A stretch of DNA of 28,390 nt from JAGPHI01 sp036661035 (GCA_036661035.1 JAVWZM010000023.1:1-28390), one strand, 5' to 3'. Shown: positions 8,485 to 15,669, counted from the first letter of the stretch. Program-made: numbers and translations. The notes: a model not told the origin generated them from the letters alone.

Positions 8485-10365
8485 ATGTTTAAGCTGATTG
8501 AGTCTGCCTTTAAGCGTATTATGACTGCGGTTACAAATCCATTTAGAATGATAATCGTAAGCATACAAAAGCTGTTTAATATAAATGTTATCACCGCAAA
8601 GCTTATTGCACCTCTTTCAAAAAAAGTAAAATCCCTTATTGTTTTAAAGCCGCAATCTCGCGAGGATTATTACACAATTGGCAAGCATTGGGTTTATAAA
8701 AAGCTTTTCTTAACCTTGGTACTGATGCTTTGCGCAGGCGTGCTGATTTACTTTACAATGTTTGCGCCAAAGGTTCCGCCCTCAGCCCCCACAGCGTCAG
8801 CCGTTACCACAAATGTAAGCTATAAATATAACGACATGAAGCTAAGCGAATTTTCAGGCGTTGCAAACATCAAAGCCGCCGACGGCAAAACCATTTACAC
8901 GGGCGATATAGACGCAGGCATGTGCAAGGGCATTGGCTCGCTGTACGGCCACGACGGAAAGCTTTTGTATACAGGGGAATTTGACCAAAACAAGTATAAC
9001 GGCAAGGGAATTAGCTATTATCCCTCAGGCAAAATAAAATACGAGGGTACGTTTGCAAACAATCTCTGCGACGGAGAGGGCAGTGCCTATTCTGCCGACG
9101 GCAACCTTGTTTATACAGGCGGATTTCTACTGGGCGCATACTCAGGCGCGGGCAAAGAATTTACCGCAGAAAGCACACTTTTGTATGAAGGCGGCTTTTC
9201 GGAAGGTAAACATCATGGCGTAGGCACATTGTTTTACGAGGACGGCGGCGTAAACTACAAAGGCGACTTTTTCGCAGGGGCAATGCAAGGAAAAGGCGAA
9301 TTGTACGATAACACAGGCAAGCTGCTGTATGTGGGCGATATGTACGATAACGCTATCAATTACCGCGCGCTTGTACATTCCACCCTTGCAGATGTGGAAG
9401 CTGCATTTGCCGAAACACCGCGGATATTCTACACAGATACAGATTCTGCTTTCGTATATGAGCAAGCAGGAGTTATCGTTACCACAAATAGCCGTGTGCT
9501 TGTAGACACTTGGGAAAAGCCAAGTACCAAGCAAGAGGGCGATGCAAAATATTATATTCCCGGCACCCAAGACAGCGAAACCGTAAAGCCTGTGGCAGCC
9601 ACAAGGTCTTCGGGGCTTTTCGAGGCGGAGCCGCTATTATCCGCAAGCAATTTAGGATATTTTGAGCCAGAGCCGCTATCAGCCATAAGCACTTTGAAAT
9701 ATGTCAAAGCCGATAATGCCAAAGCCGCAAAAACGGCAGAGTATAAAACAAGTGATACACCTTTTGTGATGCCACTTGAATGGTTTGTATCCGGCGGCGG
9801 AGATGTGGCAAACAGCGGCGGAAACGCCGGTGCAGCAGGTGCAGGCAGCACACCAAGCGACGGAGCATCATCGTCTATGCCGCCAAGTGCAAGCAGCGCG
9901 CCGCCGGCGCCTACACCACCAGGCGTTACGGTAGTAGTGCCAAACCCTAAGGACGATAAACCCGATTTTGTGGAAAAGAACAACACATTGTTTTTTGAAA
10001 TAGACAAAGATGTGTGGCAAAGCGAAGCGGATTTAGACAAAACAAAGGTGCAGATTAAAAAAATAACCGTGTTTAATTCCGAAATAGCGAAGCCCAACGA
10101 AAAAGCGGTGGAGTTTAAAGAAAACAGCCCTGCGTCCATGGAGGATTGTGTGGCAATAGATTTTATCCGCCAAACAGTGCCAACCGCATTTCCTCAGGTA
10201 ATGTTTGAGATAGACAACCAAAACCGCTTGTTTGTAAAGCTGTCTAATATCAATTATGCCGCTGAAATTGTTGGCAAAGCCTATCTTTATGATGCGCTTA
10301 CATATAGGTATTTTTATCCGGACAAAGAAAATAAAGTACCGTTATTTTTCTCTGTTGAACGCTGA
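8485..10365 (+). CDS. Single-pass membrane protein with MORN repeats
   Basis: 626 residues with AGAGGTG upstream of the ATG. Residues 1-72 are basic and amphipathic, a TM helix spans about 73-94, and the rest is predicted extracytoplasmic. Residues about 137-292 hold six or seven MORN-type repeats of about 23 residues: L-Y-x-G-x-F then G-x-G-x-x-Y, with the D-G-K-L-L-Y-T-G spacing. These are followed by a region to about 430, a flexible Gly/Ser/Ala/Pro linker about 436-490, and a C-terminal domain about 497-626. MORN repeats form elongated beta-hairpin rods that mediate membrane or protein contact. In bacteria they occur in many unrelated proteins, so they do not fix a function. The gene is 35 bases after the receptor-like gene and 14 bases before the Pvc16-like gene, so it bridges the membrane block and the machine. 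Confidence 0.78.
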   Translation: MFKLIESAFKRIMTAVTNPFRMIIVSIQKLFNINVITAKLIAPLSKKVKSLIVLKPQSREDYYTIGKHWVYKKLFLTLVLMLCAGVLIYFTMFAPKVPPSAPTASAVTTNVSYKYNDMKLSEFSGVANIKAADGKTIYTGDIDAGMCKGIGSLYGHDGKLLYTGEFDQNKYNGKGISYYPSGKIKYEGTFANNLCDGEGSAYSADGNLVYTGGFLLGAYSGAGKEFTAESTLLYEGGFSEGKHHGVGTLFYEDGGVNYKGDFFAGAMQGKGELYDNTGKLLYVGDMYDNAINYRALVHSTLADVEAAFAETPRIFYTDTDSAFVYEQAGVIVTTNSRVLVDTWEKPSTKQEGDAKYYIPGTQDSETVKPVAATRSSGLFEAEPLLSASNLGYFEPEPLSAISTLKYVKADNAKAAKTAEYKTSDTPFVMPLEWFVSGGGDVANSGGNAGAAGAGSTPSDGASSSMPPSASSAPPAPTPPGVTVVVPNPKDDKPDFVEKNNTLFFEIDKDVWQSEADLDKTKVQIKKITVFNSEIAKPNEKAVEFKENSPASMEDCVAIDFIRQTVPTAFPQVMFEIDNQNRLFVKLSNINYAAEIVGKAYLYDALTYRYFYPDKENKVPLFFSVER

Positions 10366-10379
10366 AAGGGTGTATTGCT

Positions 10380-10967
10380 ATGGCTAATTTTTCAATTATT
10401 TCCGACGTTAGCACCGCATTGGTTAAAACCTTGCGTGAGGCACTGTGCCCGGAGCCTGTACAATCGCCCGAATCTATCAAGCTTACATCACCTGCCGACA
10501 AAAACGCGGATTTTCAGCTTGGATTGTTTTTGTATGACATGCGCGAAATGGGAGAGCTGAGAGCCTCGGCGCAGGTGCGCACGGCAGATAATCGCAAAAA
10601 CTATCCGCCAAAGCCCCTTACCTTATGCTATTTGCTGTTTTTAAATAGCAAAGCGCAAATTGCGGCAGGCGCAGAGGCAGAGCAAAGAATTTTAGGCCGT
10701 GCATTACAGGCACTTTCAGACAATACAGAGGTGGATATTGCCGCTGCACACCCCTTTGGCAAAATATCCGATGAAAACGCCGCTATCACATTTTTAAGCC
10801 TCAGCTTTGAGGATAAAAGCAAAATTTGGAGCGCGCTTTCTGTGCCATATCAGCTGGGGCTGTTTTTCAGCGTTTCGCCGGTACTGCTGTCGTCGCTGCA
10901 CTCAGAGCCATTTGCGCGCGTAACAGATGCCGAATTTACAATTAATCAGCCAAAGGTAAAGCCATAA
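10380..10967 (+). CDS. Pvc16/Afp16-like sheath-tube terminator (DUF4255)
   Basis: 195 residues. The chain opens with I-S-D-V-S-T-A-L-V-K-T-L-R-E-A-L, then I-K-L-T-S-P, a L-G-L-F-L-Y-D-M strand, Y-P-P-K-P-L-T-L-C-Y-L-L-F, and a late K-I-W-S-A-L-S-V-P-Y-Q-L-G-L-F-F-S-V segment. This ordered set is the signature of the Pvc16 N-terminal family. In PVC and Afp these proteins cap the distal end of the tube and sheath and stop polymerisation. The length is close to the compact members of the family. The start ATG has AAAGGG upstream, and the gene follows the MORN gene by 14 bases. In PVC this gene lies at the distal end of the cluster; here it precedes the sheath gene. Confidence 0.85.
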   Translation: MANFSIISDVSTALVKTLREALCPEPVQSPESIKLTSPADKNADFQLGLFLYDMREMGELRASAQVRTADNRKNYPPKPLTLCYLLFLNSKAQIAAGAEAEQRILGRALQALSDNTEVDIAAAHPFGKISDENAAITFLSLSFEDKSKIWSALSVPYQLGLFFSVSPVLLSSLHSEPFARVTDAEFTINQPKVKP

Positions 10968-11012
10968 TATATAAATCGGCAGGCTGTGCTGTGAGAGGGG
11001 GTGGTCATATTT

Positions 11013-11726
11013 ATGATTAGAATATCGGTAAATTTTGCATTGCTGCTAATAGACGATTTTACAGGACGTGAAATACCCGAGGACGGGTTCAGGTTTTGGA
11101 TAAATGGGCAAAGAGCAGCACCACTGAAAAAGCCGGAGGGACTTTATGTGTTCACGGGGCAAAGCGGCGACGAATGGCTTCTTTGCGTCGAGGGAACACA
11201 TTACAGCAAGCGCACTGTTACAGTGCGCAAGGATACATTGGATATACAGAGCCCGATTGTGGAGCTAAGGCTGTTCCGCCGCGAGAATTTGCACTTTTCG
11301 GATTGCGAGCAAATCACGGGAATTCACAAGCCCGGCAAAACGATTTTTGCGCTTTGCAGAGATGCTCCGCTGCTCAAGCTGCACAGCGTAGAAAAGCCCC
11401 TTGGCACAAGGAGCAAGATAACCCTAATAGGATATACCGTGCGTTCCCTTGTGCGATGCAGATTTTGCATAGGTACAGGCAAAACCCGAGAAATGTTTGA
11501 AATTGTCGCAAAAGAGAGCGACGGCAGCTATTTGTGTGACCGACAATTCCTATACAAGCATAAGGAAGGGGAACCGTTACTGCGTGCATTTGGCACAGCT
11601 TGTAATGACGAGGGGCGGTTTTCAATTCCGATTGAAAAGGGAATTAAGGATAATGTAGAAACTATCGAAGAATATAGCGAGGAGGTGAGGCAATGGGGCT
11701 GCTTGTTACAAACGGCGCCCAACTAA
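11013..11726 (+). CDS. Uncharacterised beta-rich eCIS-locus protein
   Basis: 237 residues from the ATG at 11013, chosen because GAGAGGGGG lies at 10993-11001. A GTG at 11001 would add 4 residues but overlap that site. The first 95 residues resemble a small beta-sandwich of the carboxypeptidase-regulatory type: I-D-D-F-T-G-R-E-I-P, then K-P-E-G-L-Y-V-F-T-G, and a later strand ending V-E-L-R-L-F. Similar N-terminal modules occur beside phage-tail and eCIS genes. Residues about 135-237 contain a Cys pair (R-C-R-F-C) and beta segments with no named fold. There is no signal peptide or TM. The last 34 bases overlap the next gene, which implies coupled translation. A structural accessory of the tip or baseplate is possible but not shown. 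Confidence 0.6.
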   Translation: MIRISVNFALLLIDDFTGREIPEDGFRFWINGQRAAPLKKPEGLYVFTGQSGDEWLLCVEGTHYSKRTVTVRKDTLDIQSPIVELRLFRRENLHFSDCEQITGIHKPGKTIFALCRDAPLLKLHSVEKPLGTRSKITLIGYTVRSLVRCRFCIGTGKTREMFEIVAKESDGSYLCDRQFLYKHKEGEPLLRAFGTACNDEGRFSIPIEKGIKDNVETIEEYSEEVRQWGCLLQTAPN

Positions 11727-12082
11727 AGTGCAGCTTTGGTATGGCGCCATCGGTTTTAATAGTTCCGCCTGCAAGCAAAGTGCTGGCAGGTACGCCGGCC
11801 GCAAATATCATGGACATGAAACCGGTGGGGAATATTCCGCCCTTTGGCATGTGCCAAACGCTTTCAAACCCCGCAGTGGCCGCAGCAACAGCATCTGCCC
11901 TCGGCGTATTAACTCCGAGTGCGTGTGTTCCCGTAATCAGCACTCCGTGGATGCCCGGTTCGTCCACAGTGCTTATAGGAAACATGCCGGCACTAAACGA
12001 TACATGCACGCTGATGTGCATGTATGGTGGCGTAATTCAAGTTATCAGCGCAGGACAAACAGGTACCCAAGTAGGAAACTAG
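11693..12082 (+). CDS. PAAR-like spike-tip protein (DUF4280)
   Basis: 129 residues, Gly/Pro/Ala-rich with short turns. It shows L-V-T-N-G-A-Q-L-K-C-S-F-G at the start, A-N-I-M-D-M-K-P-V-G-N-I-P-P-F-G-M-C in the middle, and C-V-P-V-I-S-T-P-W-M-P-G near residue 80, then a C-T-L-M-C-M-Y-G-G-V-I-x-V end. This matches the DUF4280 PAAR-like family, which caps the spike of contractile machines and sharpens the membrane-piercing tip, so it corresponds to Pvc10/Afp10. Several Cys residues could bind a metal, as in PAAR tips. The start ATG has a strong GGAGGTGAGG just upstream, inside the end of the previous gene. Confidence 0.85.
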   Translation: MGLLVTNGAQLKCSFGMAPSVLIVPPASKVLAGTPAANIMDMKPVGNIPPFGMCQTLSNPAVAAATASALGVLTPSACVPVISTPWMPGSSTVLIGNMPALNDTCTLMCMYGGVIQVISAGQTGTQVGN

Positions 12083-12130
12083 CGTTATTTTGGCAAAAGC
12101 CGATTTGCGCTTGTGAAAACCAATCGTAGT

Positions 12131-12140
12131 AAAGGAGGAG
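12131..12140 (+). promoter_or_regulatory. Strong ribosome binding site deciding a TTG start for the sheath
   Basis: AAAGGAGGAG lies 4-6 bases before TTG 12145. The family-typical start (M-A-E-Y-L-S-P-G) is the ATG at 12175, but no ribosome site precedes it. The sequence therefore supports a 10-residue N-terminal extension. Confidence 0.6.
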
Positions 12141-12144
12141 TGGC

Positions 12145-13893
12145 TTGAGAATTTCACTCAGGCCCAACAGAAAAATGGCAGAATATTTGTCTCCCGGCGT
12201 GTATGTAGAGGAATTTGAGTCCGGTATGCGAGCAATGGAGGGTGTAGGCACAAGCACAGCAGGCTTCATTGGCATGGCGGAAAAAGGTGCCGTTGTCGGC
12301 ACACCCGAATTCTTAACAAGCTTTTCCGAATACAGCCGCAAGTTTGGCGGCTATCTATCCGAGGCAGCATATGGCAAAAACCGTTTCTTGCCATACGCAG
12401 TAGAACAGTTCTTTGCTAACGGCGGCGCACGCTGCTACATCATGCGCGTTGCTCCCGAAGATGCCAAAGCGGCACAGAGCGTTATGAGCTCTATCGTTGT
12501 TACGGCGAAAAACCCGGGCAAATGGGGCAATGATGTGCGCGTAGTGGTAACAGCCGCATCAAAGGCTAAAACCCAAGTACTTGAAACAACAGACGACGCT
12601 GTAAGCGCCACCAAAATCCACACCGTTAAAAACGCGGCAGGTTTCCAAGCAGGTGACGTAGTAGCACTTTTGCAAGGTGGCAAGCTTGTGGGACATACAC
12701 GCGTTACAAAGGTACAGGGCAGCCAAATTTGCTTTGAGCAAGAGCCGGAACAGGATATCGTAGACAAAGGCCTTATCCCGAAAAAGGTTATTGCAACATG
12801 CGAAGTAAACATCAGCGTAATTTACGGCGACGACGCCGAAAACTATGAGAATGTATCTCTTAATATTCAAAGCGCGGATTACATTGCAAACCGCCTTGCA
12901 AAATCGGAATTAATATCCCTTAATGTAAACCCCATTGAAGACATTTGCCCTCCTATGCTGGCTATTGCAGGTGATGCAGCTGCCGAAAAGGCAAGCTTTG
13001 CCTTGGCAGGCGGTACAGACGGCAACACTAAGGCTGCAGACGATTCGCTATATATCGGCGGCGGAGATGCCCCGGGCAGACGCACAGGCCTTGCAGCATT
13101 TGAAGAAGTAGGCAATGTTTCCATTATGGCAATTCCGGGCGTTACCTCGGCGGCAGTACAGCTTGCCCTTGTTGCCCATTGCCAAAACCTTGCCTCGCGC
13201 TTTGCAGTGCTGGACATGCCCTTTGAGCTTGTAAAGCCACAGGATTTGCTTGTTCACCGCGGCATAGTGGATTCCGACTATGCGGCAATGTATCATCCAT
13301 GGATTCAAGTGTACGATATGGCGGCTAAAAAGCCTTCCTATATCCCACCATCAGGCGCAATTTGCGGCATTTATGCGCGCAGCGATATTAACCGCGGTGT
13401 ACATAAAGCCCCTGCAAACGAAGTGTGCAACAATGCTCTTGGGCTATCGTGCCTATACAATAAAGGCGAGCAAGATTTGCTTAACCCCGCAGGCGTAAAC
13501 CTTATCCGCGCACTTCCCGGCCAAGGTATCCGCGTATGGGGCGGCCGCACTTGCTCATCAAACAGCCTTTGGAAATACGTCAACGTTCGTCGCTTGTTTA
13601 TCTATCTTGAAGAAACGATTAAATCCCAGACAAACTGGGCGGTATTCGAGCCAAACGACGAGGTGCTGTGGCTACGCGTACAGCGCACTATAGTTTCCTT
13701 CTTGCGCGATATGTACCGTGCAGGCGCCCTTGTAGGCTCCACAGAGGACGAGGCTTTTTATGTAAATATCGGCCACGACACCATGACGCAATCGGATATA
13801 CTCAACGGCCGTTTAATCTGTGTTATCGGCGTTGCGCCTAGCCGTCCGGCAGAGTTTGTAGTGTTCCGCATTACCCAGAACATGAAAGAGTAA
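12145..13893 (+). CDS. Contractile tail sheath protein (Pvc2-like)
   Basis: 582 residues. The N-terminus carries Y-L-S-P-G-V-Y-V-E-E, then T-S-T-A-G-F-I-G and a long F-F-x-N-G-G-A-R-C-Y-I-M-R-V segment. The C-terminal third holds the conserved sheath core: G-I-R-V-W-G-G-R-T-C, Y-V-N-V-R-R-L-F-I-Y-L-E-E, N-W-A-V-F-E-P-N-D, and the closing strand V-I-G-V-A-P-S-R-P-A-E-F-V-V-F-R-I-T. These are hallmarks of phage and eCIS sheaths. The sheath polymerises around the tube and contracts to drive it out. The region about 105-225 is an inserted surface domain. There is one sheath gene, unlike the three of PVC and Afp. The ribosome site supports the TTG start; if the ATG at 12175 is used, the protein has 572 residues. 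Confidence 0.95.
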   Translation: MRISLRPNRKMAEYLSPGVYVEEFESGMRAMEGVGTSTAGFIGMAEKGAVVGTPEFLTSFSEYSRKFGGYLSEAAYGKNRFLPYAVEQFFANGGARCYIMRVAPEDAKAAQSVMSSIVVTAKNPGKWGNDVRVVVTAASKAKTQVLETTDDAVSATKIHTVKNAAGFQAGDVVALLQGGKLVGHTRVTKVQGSQICFEQEPEQDIVDKGLIPKKVIATCEVNISVIYGDDAENYENVSLNIQSADYIANRLAKSELISLNVNPIEDICPPMLAIAGDAAAEKASFALAGGTDGNTKAADDSLYIGGGDAPGRRTGLAAFEEVGNVSIMAIPGVTSAAVQLALVAHCQNLASRFAVLDMPFELVKPQDLLVHRGIVDSDYAAMYHPWIQVYDMAAKKPSYIPPSGAICGIYARSDINRGVHKAPANEVCNNALGLSCLYNKGEQDLLNPAGVNLIRALPGQGIRVWGGRTCSSNSLWKYVNVRRLFIYLEETIKSQTNWAVFEPNDEVLWLRVQRTIVSFLRDMYRAGALVGSTEDEAFYVNIGHDTMTQSDILNGRLICVIGVAPSRPAEFVVFRITQNMKE

Positions 13894-13915
13894 TATAGTA
13901 CCGCGCTATCCGCTA

Positions 13916-13936
13916 TAAAAGCAGCTTATGCTTTTA
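13916..13936 (+). other. Stem-loop between sheath and tube genes
   Basis: TAAAAGCA pairs with TGCTTTTA (8 bp) around a 5-base loop. It is AT-rich with no T-run after the stem, so termination would be weak. RNA protection or partial attenuation is possible. Confidence 0.45.
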
Positions 13937-13979
13937 AATGGAACGGTATAAGTCCGAACATTTACCGCGATTATAGGGC

Positions 13980-14013
13980 GCGGCGCATAAAACCGCCGCT
14001 ACCGTAATCGGTA
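13980..14013 (+). other. Paired hairpins upstream of tube gene
   Basis: GCGGCG at 13980-13985 pairs with CGCCGC at 13994-13999 (8-base loop). TACCG at 14000-14004 pairs with CGGTA at 14009-14013. Together with the upstream AT-rich hairpin they make this 156-base gap, one of the longest in the window, unusually structured. Confidence 0.45.
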
Positions 14014-14049
14014 TTAACAAAAATAATCATCGAAAGGCAGGCAGAAAAA

Positions 14050-14499
14050 ATGGCTATTAACGCCTATCCATTCAAAAAATATAATTACCGTCTTGAAATA
14101 GACAGCATCGACGTTGCCGCATTCTCGGAAGTAAGCGGATTTGACGCATCAGTAGATGTTATCGAGTATCGCGAGGGCACAGAGCCTATCAACTCTCCGC
14201 GCAAAATGCCGGGCATGACAAAATATGGTAATGTCACATTAAAATGGGGCATGTGCGAAAACATGTCGTTCTACGAGTGGGTTTCGGGCATATCCAACGG
14301 CACCAAGGCAACCGCCGAGGATCGCGTTGAGGATATCAGCATTTATTTGCAAGACGACGCCCACAACGACATTGCAAGCTGGACCTTAGTAAACGCATGG
14401 CCCTGCAAATACACAGCACCGGATTTTAACGCAACCTCCAGCGAAATCGCTTTTGAAAGCGTAGAGCTTGCATTTGAAGAAATGCGCCGTAACCAGTAA
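14050..14499 (+). CDS. Tail tube protein 1 (Pvc1/gp19-like)
   Basis: 149 residues. The motif order is Y-P-F-K-K-Y-N-Y-R-L-E-I-D, A-A-F-S-E-V-S-G-F, Y-R-E-G, G-M-T-K-Y-G-N-V-T-L-K-W-G, F-Y-E-W-V and a final F-E-S-V-E-L-A-F-E-E. This is the standard fold signature of T4-gp19-like tube proteins in eCIS. Copies stack as hexamers to form the inner tube. The length is typical. It follows the sheath by a structured 156-base gap and has AAAGGCAGG upstream. The position directly after the sheath and before a strong hairpin suggests it is meant to be made in large amounts with the sheath. Confidence 0.93.
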   Translation: MAINAYPFKKYNYRLEIDSIDVAAFSEVSGFDASVDVIEYREGTEPINSPRKMPGMTKYGNVTLKWGMCENMSFYEWVSGISNGTKATAEDRVEDISIYLQDDAHNDIASWTLVNAWPCKYTAPDFNATSSEIAFESVELAFEEMRRNQ

Positions 14500-14517
14500 A
14501 TTGTAAAAAATCATGCC

Positions 14518-14559
14518 GCGCGAAAGGCAAGGCTGAATAAAGGCATTTGCCTTTCGCGC
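14518..14559 (+). terminator. Perfect 13-bp stem-loop after the tube gene (attenuator or RNA-stabilising element)
   Basis: GCGCGAAAGGCAA at 14518-14530 is exactly complementary to TTGCCTTTCGCGC at 14547-14559, with a 16-base loop. It is followed by AATTAATTT rather than a clean T-run, and then by the next ribosome site (GGAGG at 14569). A partial terminator or a 3'-end stabiliser that favours sheath and tube over downstream low-copy baseplate genes fits best. Confidence 0.7.
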
Positions 14560-14580
14560 AATTAATTTGGAGGATTTTGT

Positions 14581-14952
14581 ATGGAAGATTTTGCAACGGA
14601 ATTTGAATTTGACCTTCCCCACGGATATGTAGATGCCACAGGTACCTTGCATAAGCATGGTGTAATGCGCCTTGCCACTGCCGCAGACGAAATATTGCCG
14701 CTGCGAGATCCCCGTGTGGTGCAAAACCCGGGATATCTTACCATTATTTTATTATCGCGAGTAATAGTGTCCCTTGGCTCTGTGCCAAAGATGGATCCGC
14801 GCATTGTGGAAAAGTTTTTTTCGGCAGACCTTGCGTTTTTGCAGGGCATGTATCAGCAGATTAACGCCGTAGAGCCAATGGAAAATACTTGCGTATGTCC
14901 CGAATGTGGGCATCAGTTTAATCAGCATATAAATTTTACGTCAGCGGAATAG
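14581..14952 (+). CDS. Tail-assembly-chaperone-like eCIS protein with C-terminal Cys motif
   Basis: 123 residues. The core pattern L-P-H-G-Y-V-D-A-T-G, H-G-V-M-R-L-A-T-A-A-D-E-I, L-R-D-P-R-V, Y-L-T-I-I-L-L-S-R-V, V-E-K-F-F-S-A-D-L-A-F-L-Q matches a conserved family I recall from Gram-positive and cyanobacterial eCIS, located between the two tube genes. It resembles phage tail assembly proteins (Mu gp41-like). A C-V-C-P-E-C-G-H motif at 104-111 could bind zinc. The start has GGAGG 7 bases upstream. Codons 117-119 read ATA AAT TTT and contain a canonical -1 slippery heptamer five codons before the stop. The -1 frame is open there and leads into the DUF6760-like ORF, so a longer fusion product of about 182 residues is possible. 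The chaperone role is inferred from similarity and context. Confidence 0.8.
   Translation: MEDFATEFEFDLPHGYVDATGTLHKHGVMRLATAADEILPLRDPRVVQNPGYLTIILLSRVIVSLGSVPKMDPRIVEKFFSADLAFLQGMYQQINAVEPMENTCVCPECGHQFNQHINFTSAE
14931..14937 (+). promoter_or_regulatory. Candidate programmed -1 ribosomal frameshift site (A AAT TTT)
   Basis: The heptamer is the last base of codon 117 plus codons 118 (AAT) and 119 (TTT) of the chaperone-like gene. It is a perfect X XXY YYZ in the correct phase. After a -1 slip, decoding continues with TAC GTC AGC GGA ATA GCG GTT TAC CCG and runs through the DUF6760-like frame to the TGA ending at 15128. The 0-frame/-1-frame overlap is only 14922-14952. I found no strong stimulatory hairpin downstream, only weak CGG/CCG pairings, so efficiency is uncertain. 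Confidence 0.5.
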
Positions 14953-14972
14953 CGGTTTACCCGGAGCGTGAA

Positions 14973-15128
14973 TTGTATAAAGAAATGTCGTTTATTTCTT
15001 ATTATTATCATTGGGATTACGAAACCGTTATGACGCTTGACCACCAAACAAGGCGAAAATTCTGCTCCGAAATATCAGCAATTCACAAGGAGCTTAACAA
15101 CACGCCTAAAAATATATTTGAGGTGTGA
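14973..15128 (+). CDS. DUF6760-like small eCIS protein (possibly made as a frameshift fusion)
   Basis: 51 residues from the TTG at 14973, which has GGAG 6 bases upstream. The sequence E-M-S-F-I-S-Y-Y-Y-H-W-D-Y-E, then D-H-Q-T-R-R-K-F-C-S-E-I resembles the DUF6760 family, where E-V-A-F-x-A-Y-H-F-H-W and E-R-R-x-W-V-x-E-I occupy the same places. In family members a Y-P-x-x-R-L-Y segment precedes this. Here that segment (Y-P-E-R-E-L-Y) is encoded, but most of it lies upstream of the TTG, with no ATG or GTG in frame back to the stop at 14919. Either TTG is used and the motif is lost, an ATA or other rare start is used, or the product is made by -1 frameshifting from the preceding gene. The role in assembly is unknown. 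Confidence 0.65.
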   Translation: MYKEMSFISYYYHWDYETVMTLDHQTRRKFCSEISAIHKELNNTPKNIFEV

Positions 15129-15130
15129 AT

Positions 15131-15625
15131 ATGGGTAAAGGAAACAAAATTGCGCATTTGTTTTTAAACCGCAATCCGGAGCCCTTGCCGGGATATAAGT
15201 TTAAGGTATATATCACCATAGCGTGCTTTGGCTTTACCAAAATTACCAATCTCGAAGAAGAGGTTGGCATTACCCCCTTGCAAGAGGGCGGAGTGAACGA
15301 TTATGTCCACTGCCTAGAGTCGCCTGTACAAGCCGAGCATACGTTAATAATGGAGCGCGGCGTGGTGCTTAGCACCCTTGCAGGCACTATAAAAAACCGT
15401 TTACTGGATATTGGCCAGCATATACCCGGCGACGTTACCATTACCTTGCATAACCGCGACGGGTTTATCGGCAGATGCTTTATGGTAAGCGGCGCACGCG
15501 TGAAAAAGATTACTTATGACGGGCTTGATTCTATGAACGGCAACGCCGTAATTCAGCGTTTCGAGCTTTCATACGAAAAAATGGAAACCATTGGTCTACC
15601 GGGTATTCCCGATATGTTCATTTAA
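15131..15625 (+). CDS. Tail tube protein 2 (Pvc5-like, tube-baseplate junction)
   Basis: 164 residues from the ATG at 15131. GAGGTG at 15120-15125 lies 5 bases before it; the GTG at 15125 is part of that site and is less likely. Features: Y-K-F-K-V-Y-I near the start, then F-T-K-I-T-N-L-E-E-E-V, G-V-N-D-Y-V-H, L-I-M-E-R-G-V, and L-S-Y-E-K-M-E near the end. These match the second gp19-like tube protein of eCIS, which sits between the baseplate hub and the main tube and starts its assembly. It begins 2 bases after the DUF6760-like stop and is followed by the large repeat protein after 44 bases. Confidence 0.88.
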   Translation: MGKGNKIAHLFLNRNPEPLPGYKFKVYITIACFGFTKITNLEEEVGITPLQEGGVNDYVHCLESPVQAEHTLIMERGVVLSTLAGTIKNRLLDIGQHIPGDVTITLHNRDGFIGRCFMVSGARVKKITYDGLDSMNGNAVIQRFELSYEKMETIGLPGIPDMFI

Positions 15626-15669
15626 TATACGCAAAGCAATTCTACGGCGGGGGAAAGGAGCGCGTTTAA

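Noticed and set aside
1..10365. Type VI secretion membrane complex
   Set aside because: None of the membrane proteins shows TssJ, TssL or TssM features, and the proposed envelope is Gram-positive.
14938..14972. Downstream stimulatory hairpin or pseudoknot for the frameshift site
   Set aside because: Only short 3-bp pairings (ACG/CGT, CGG/CCG) with internal loops can be drawn by eye, too weak to list as a feature.
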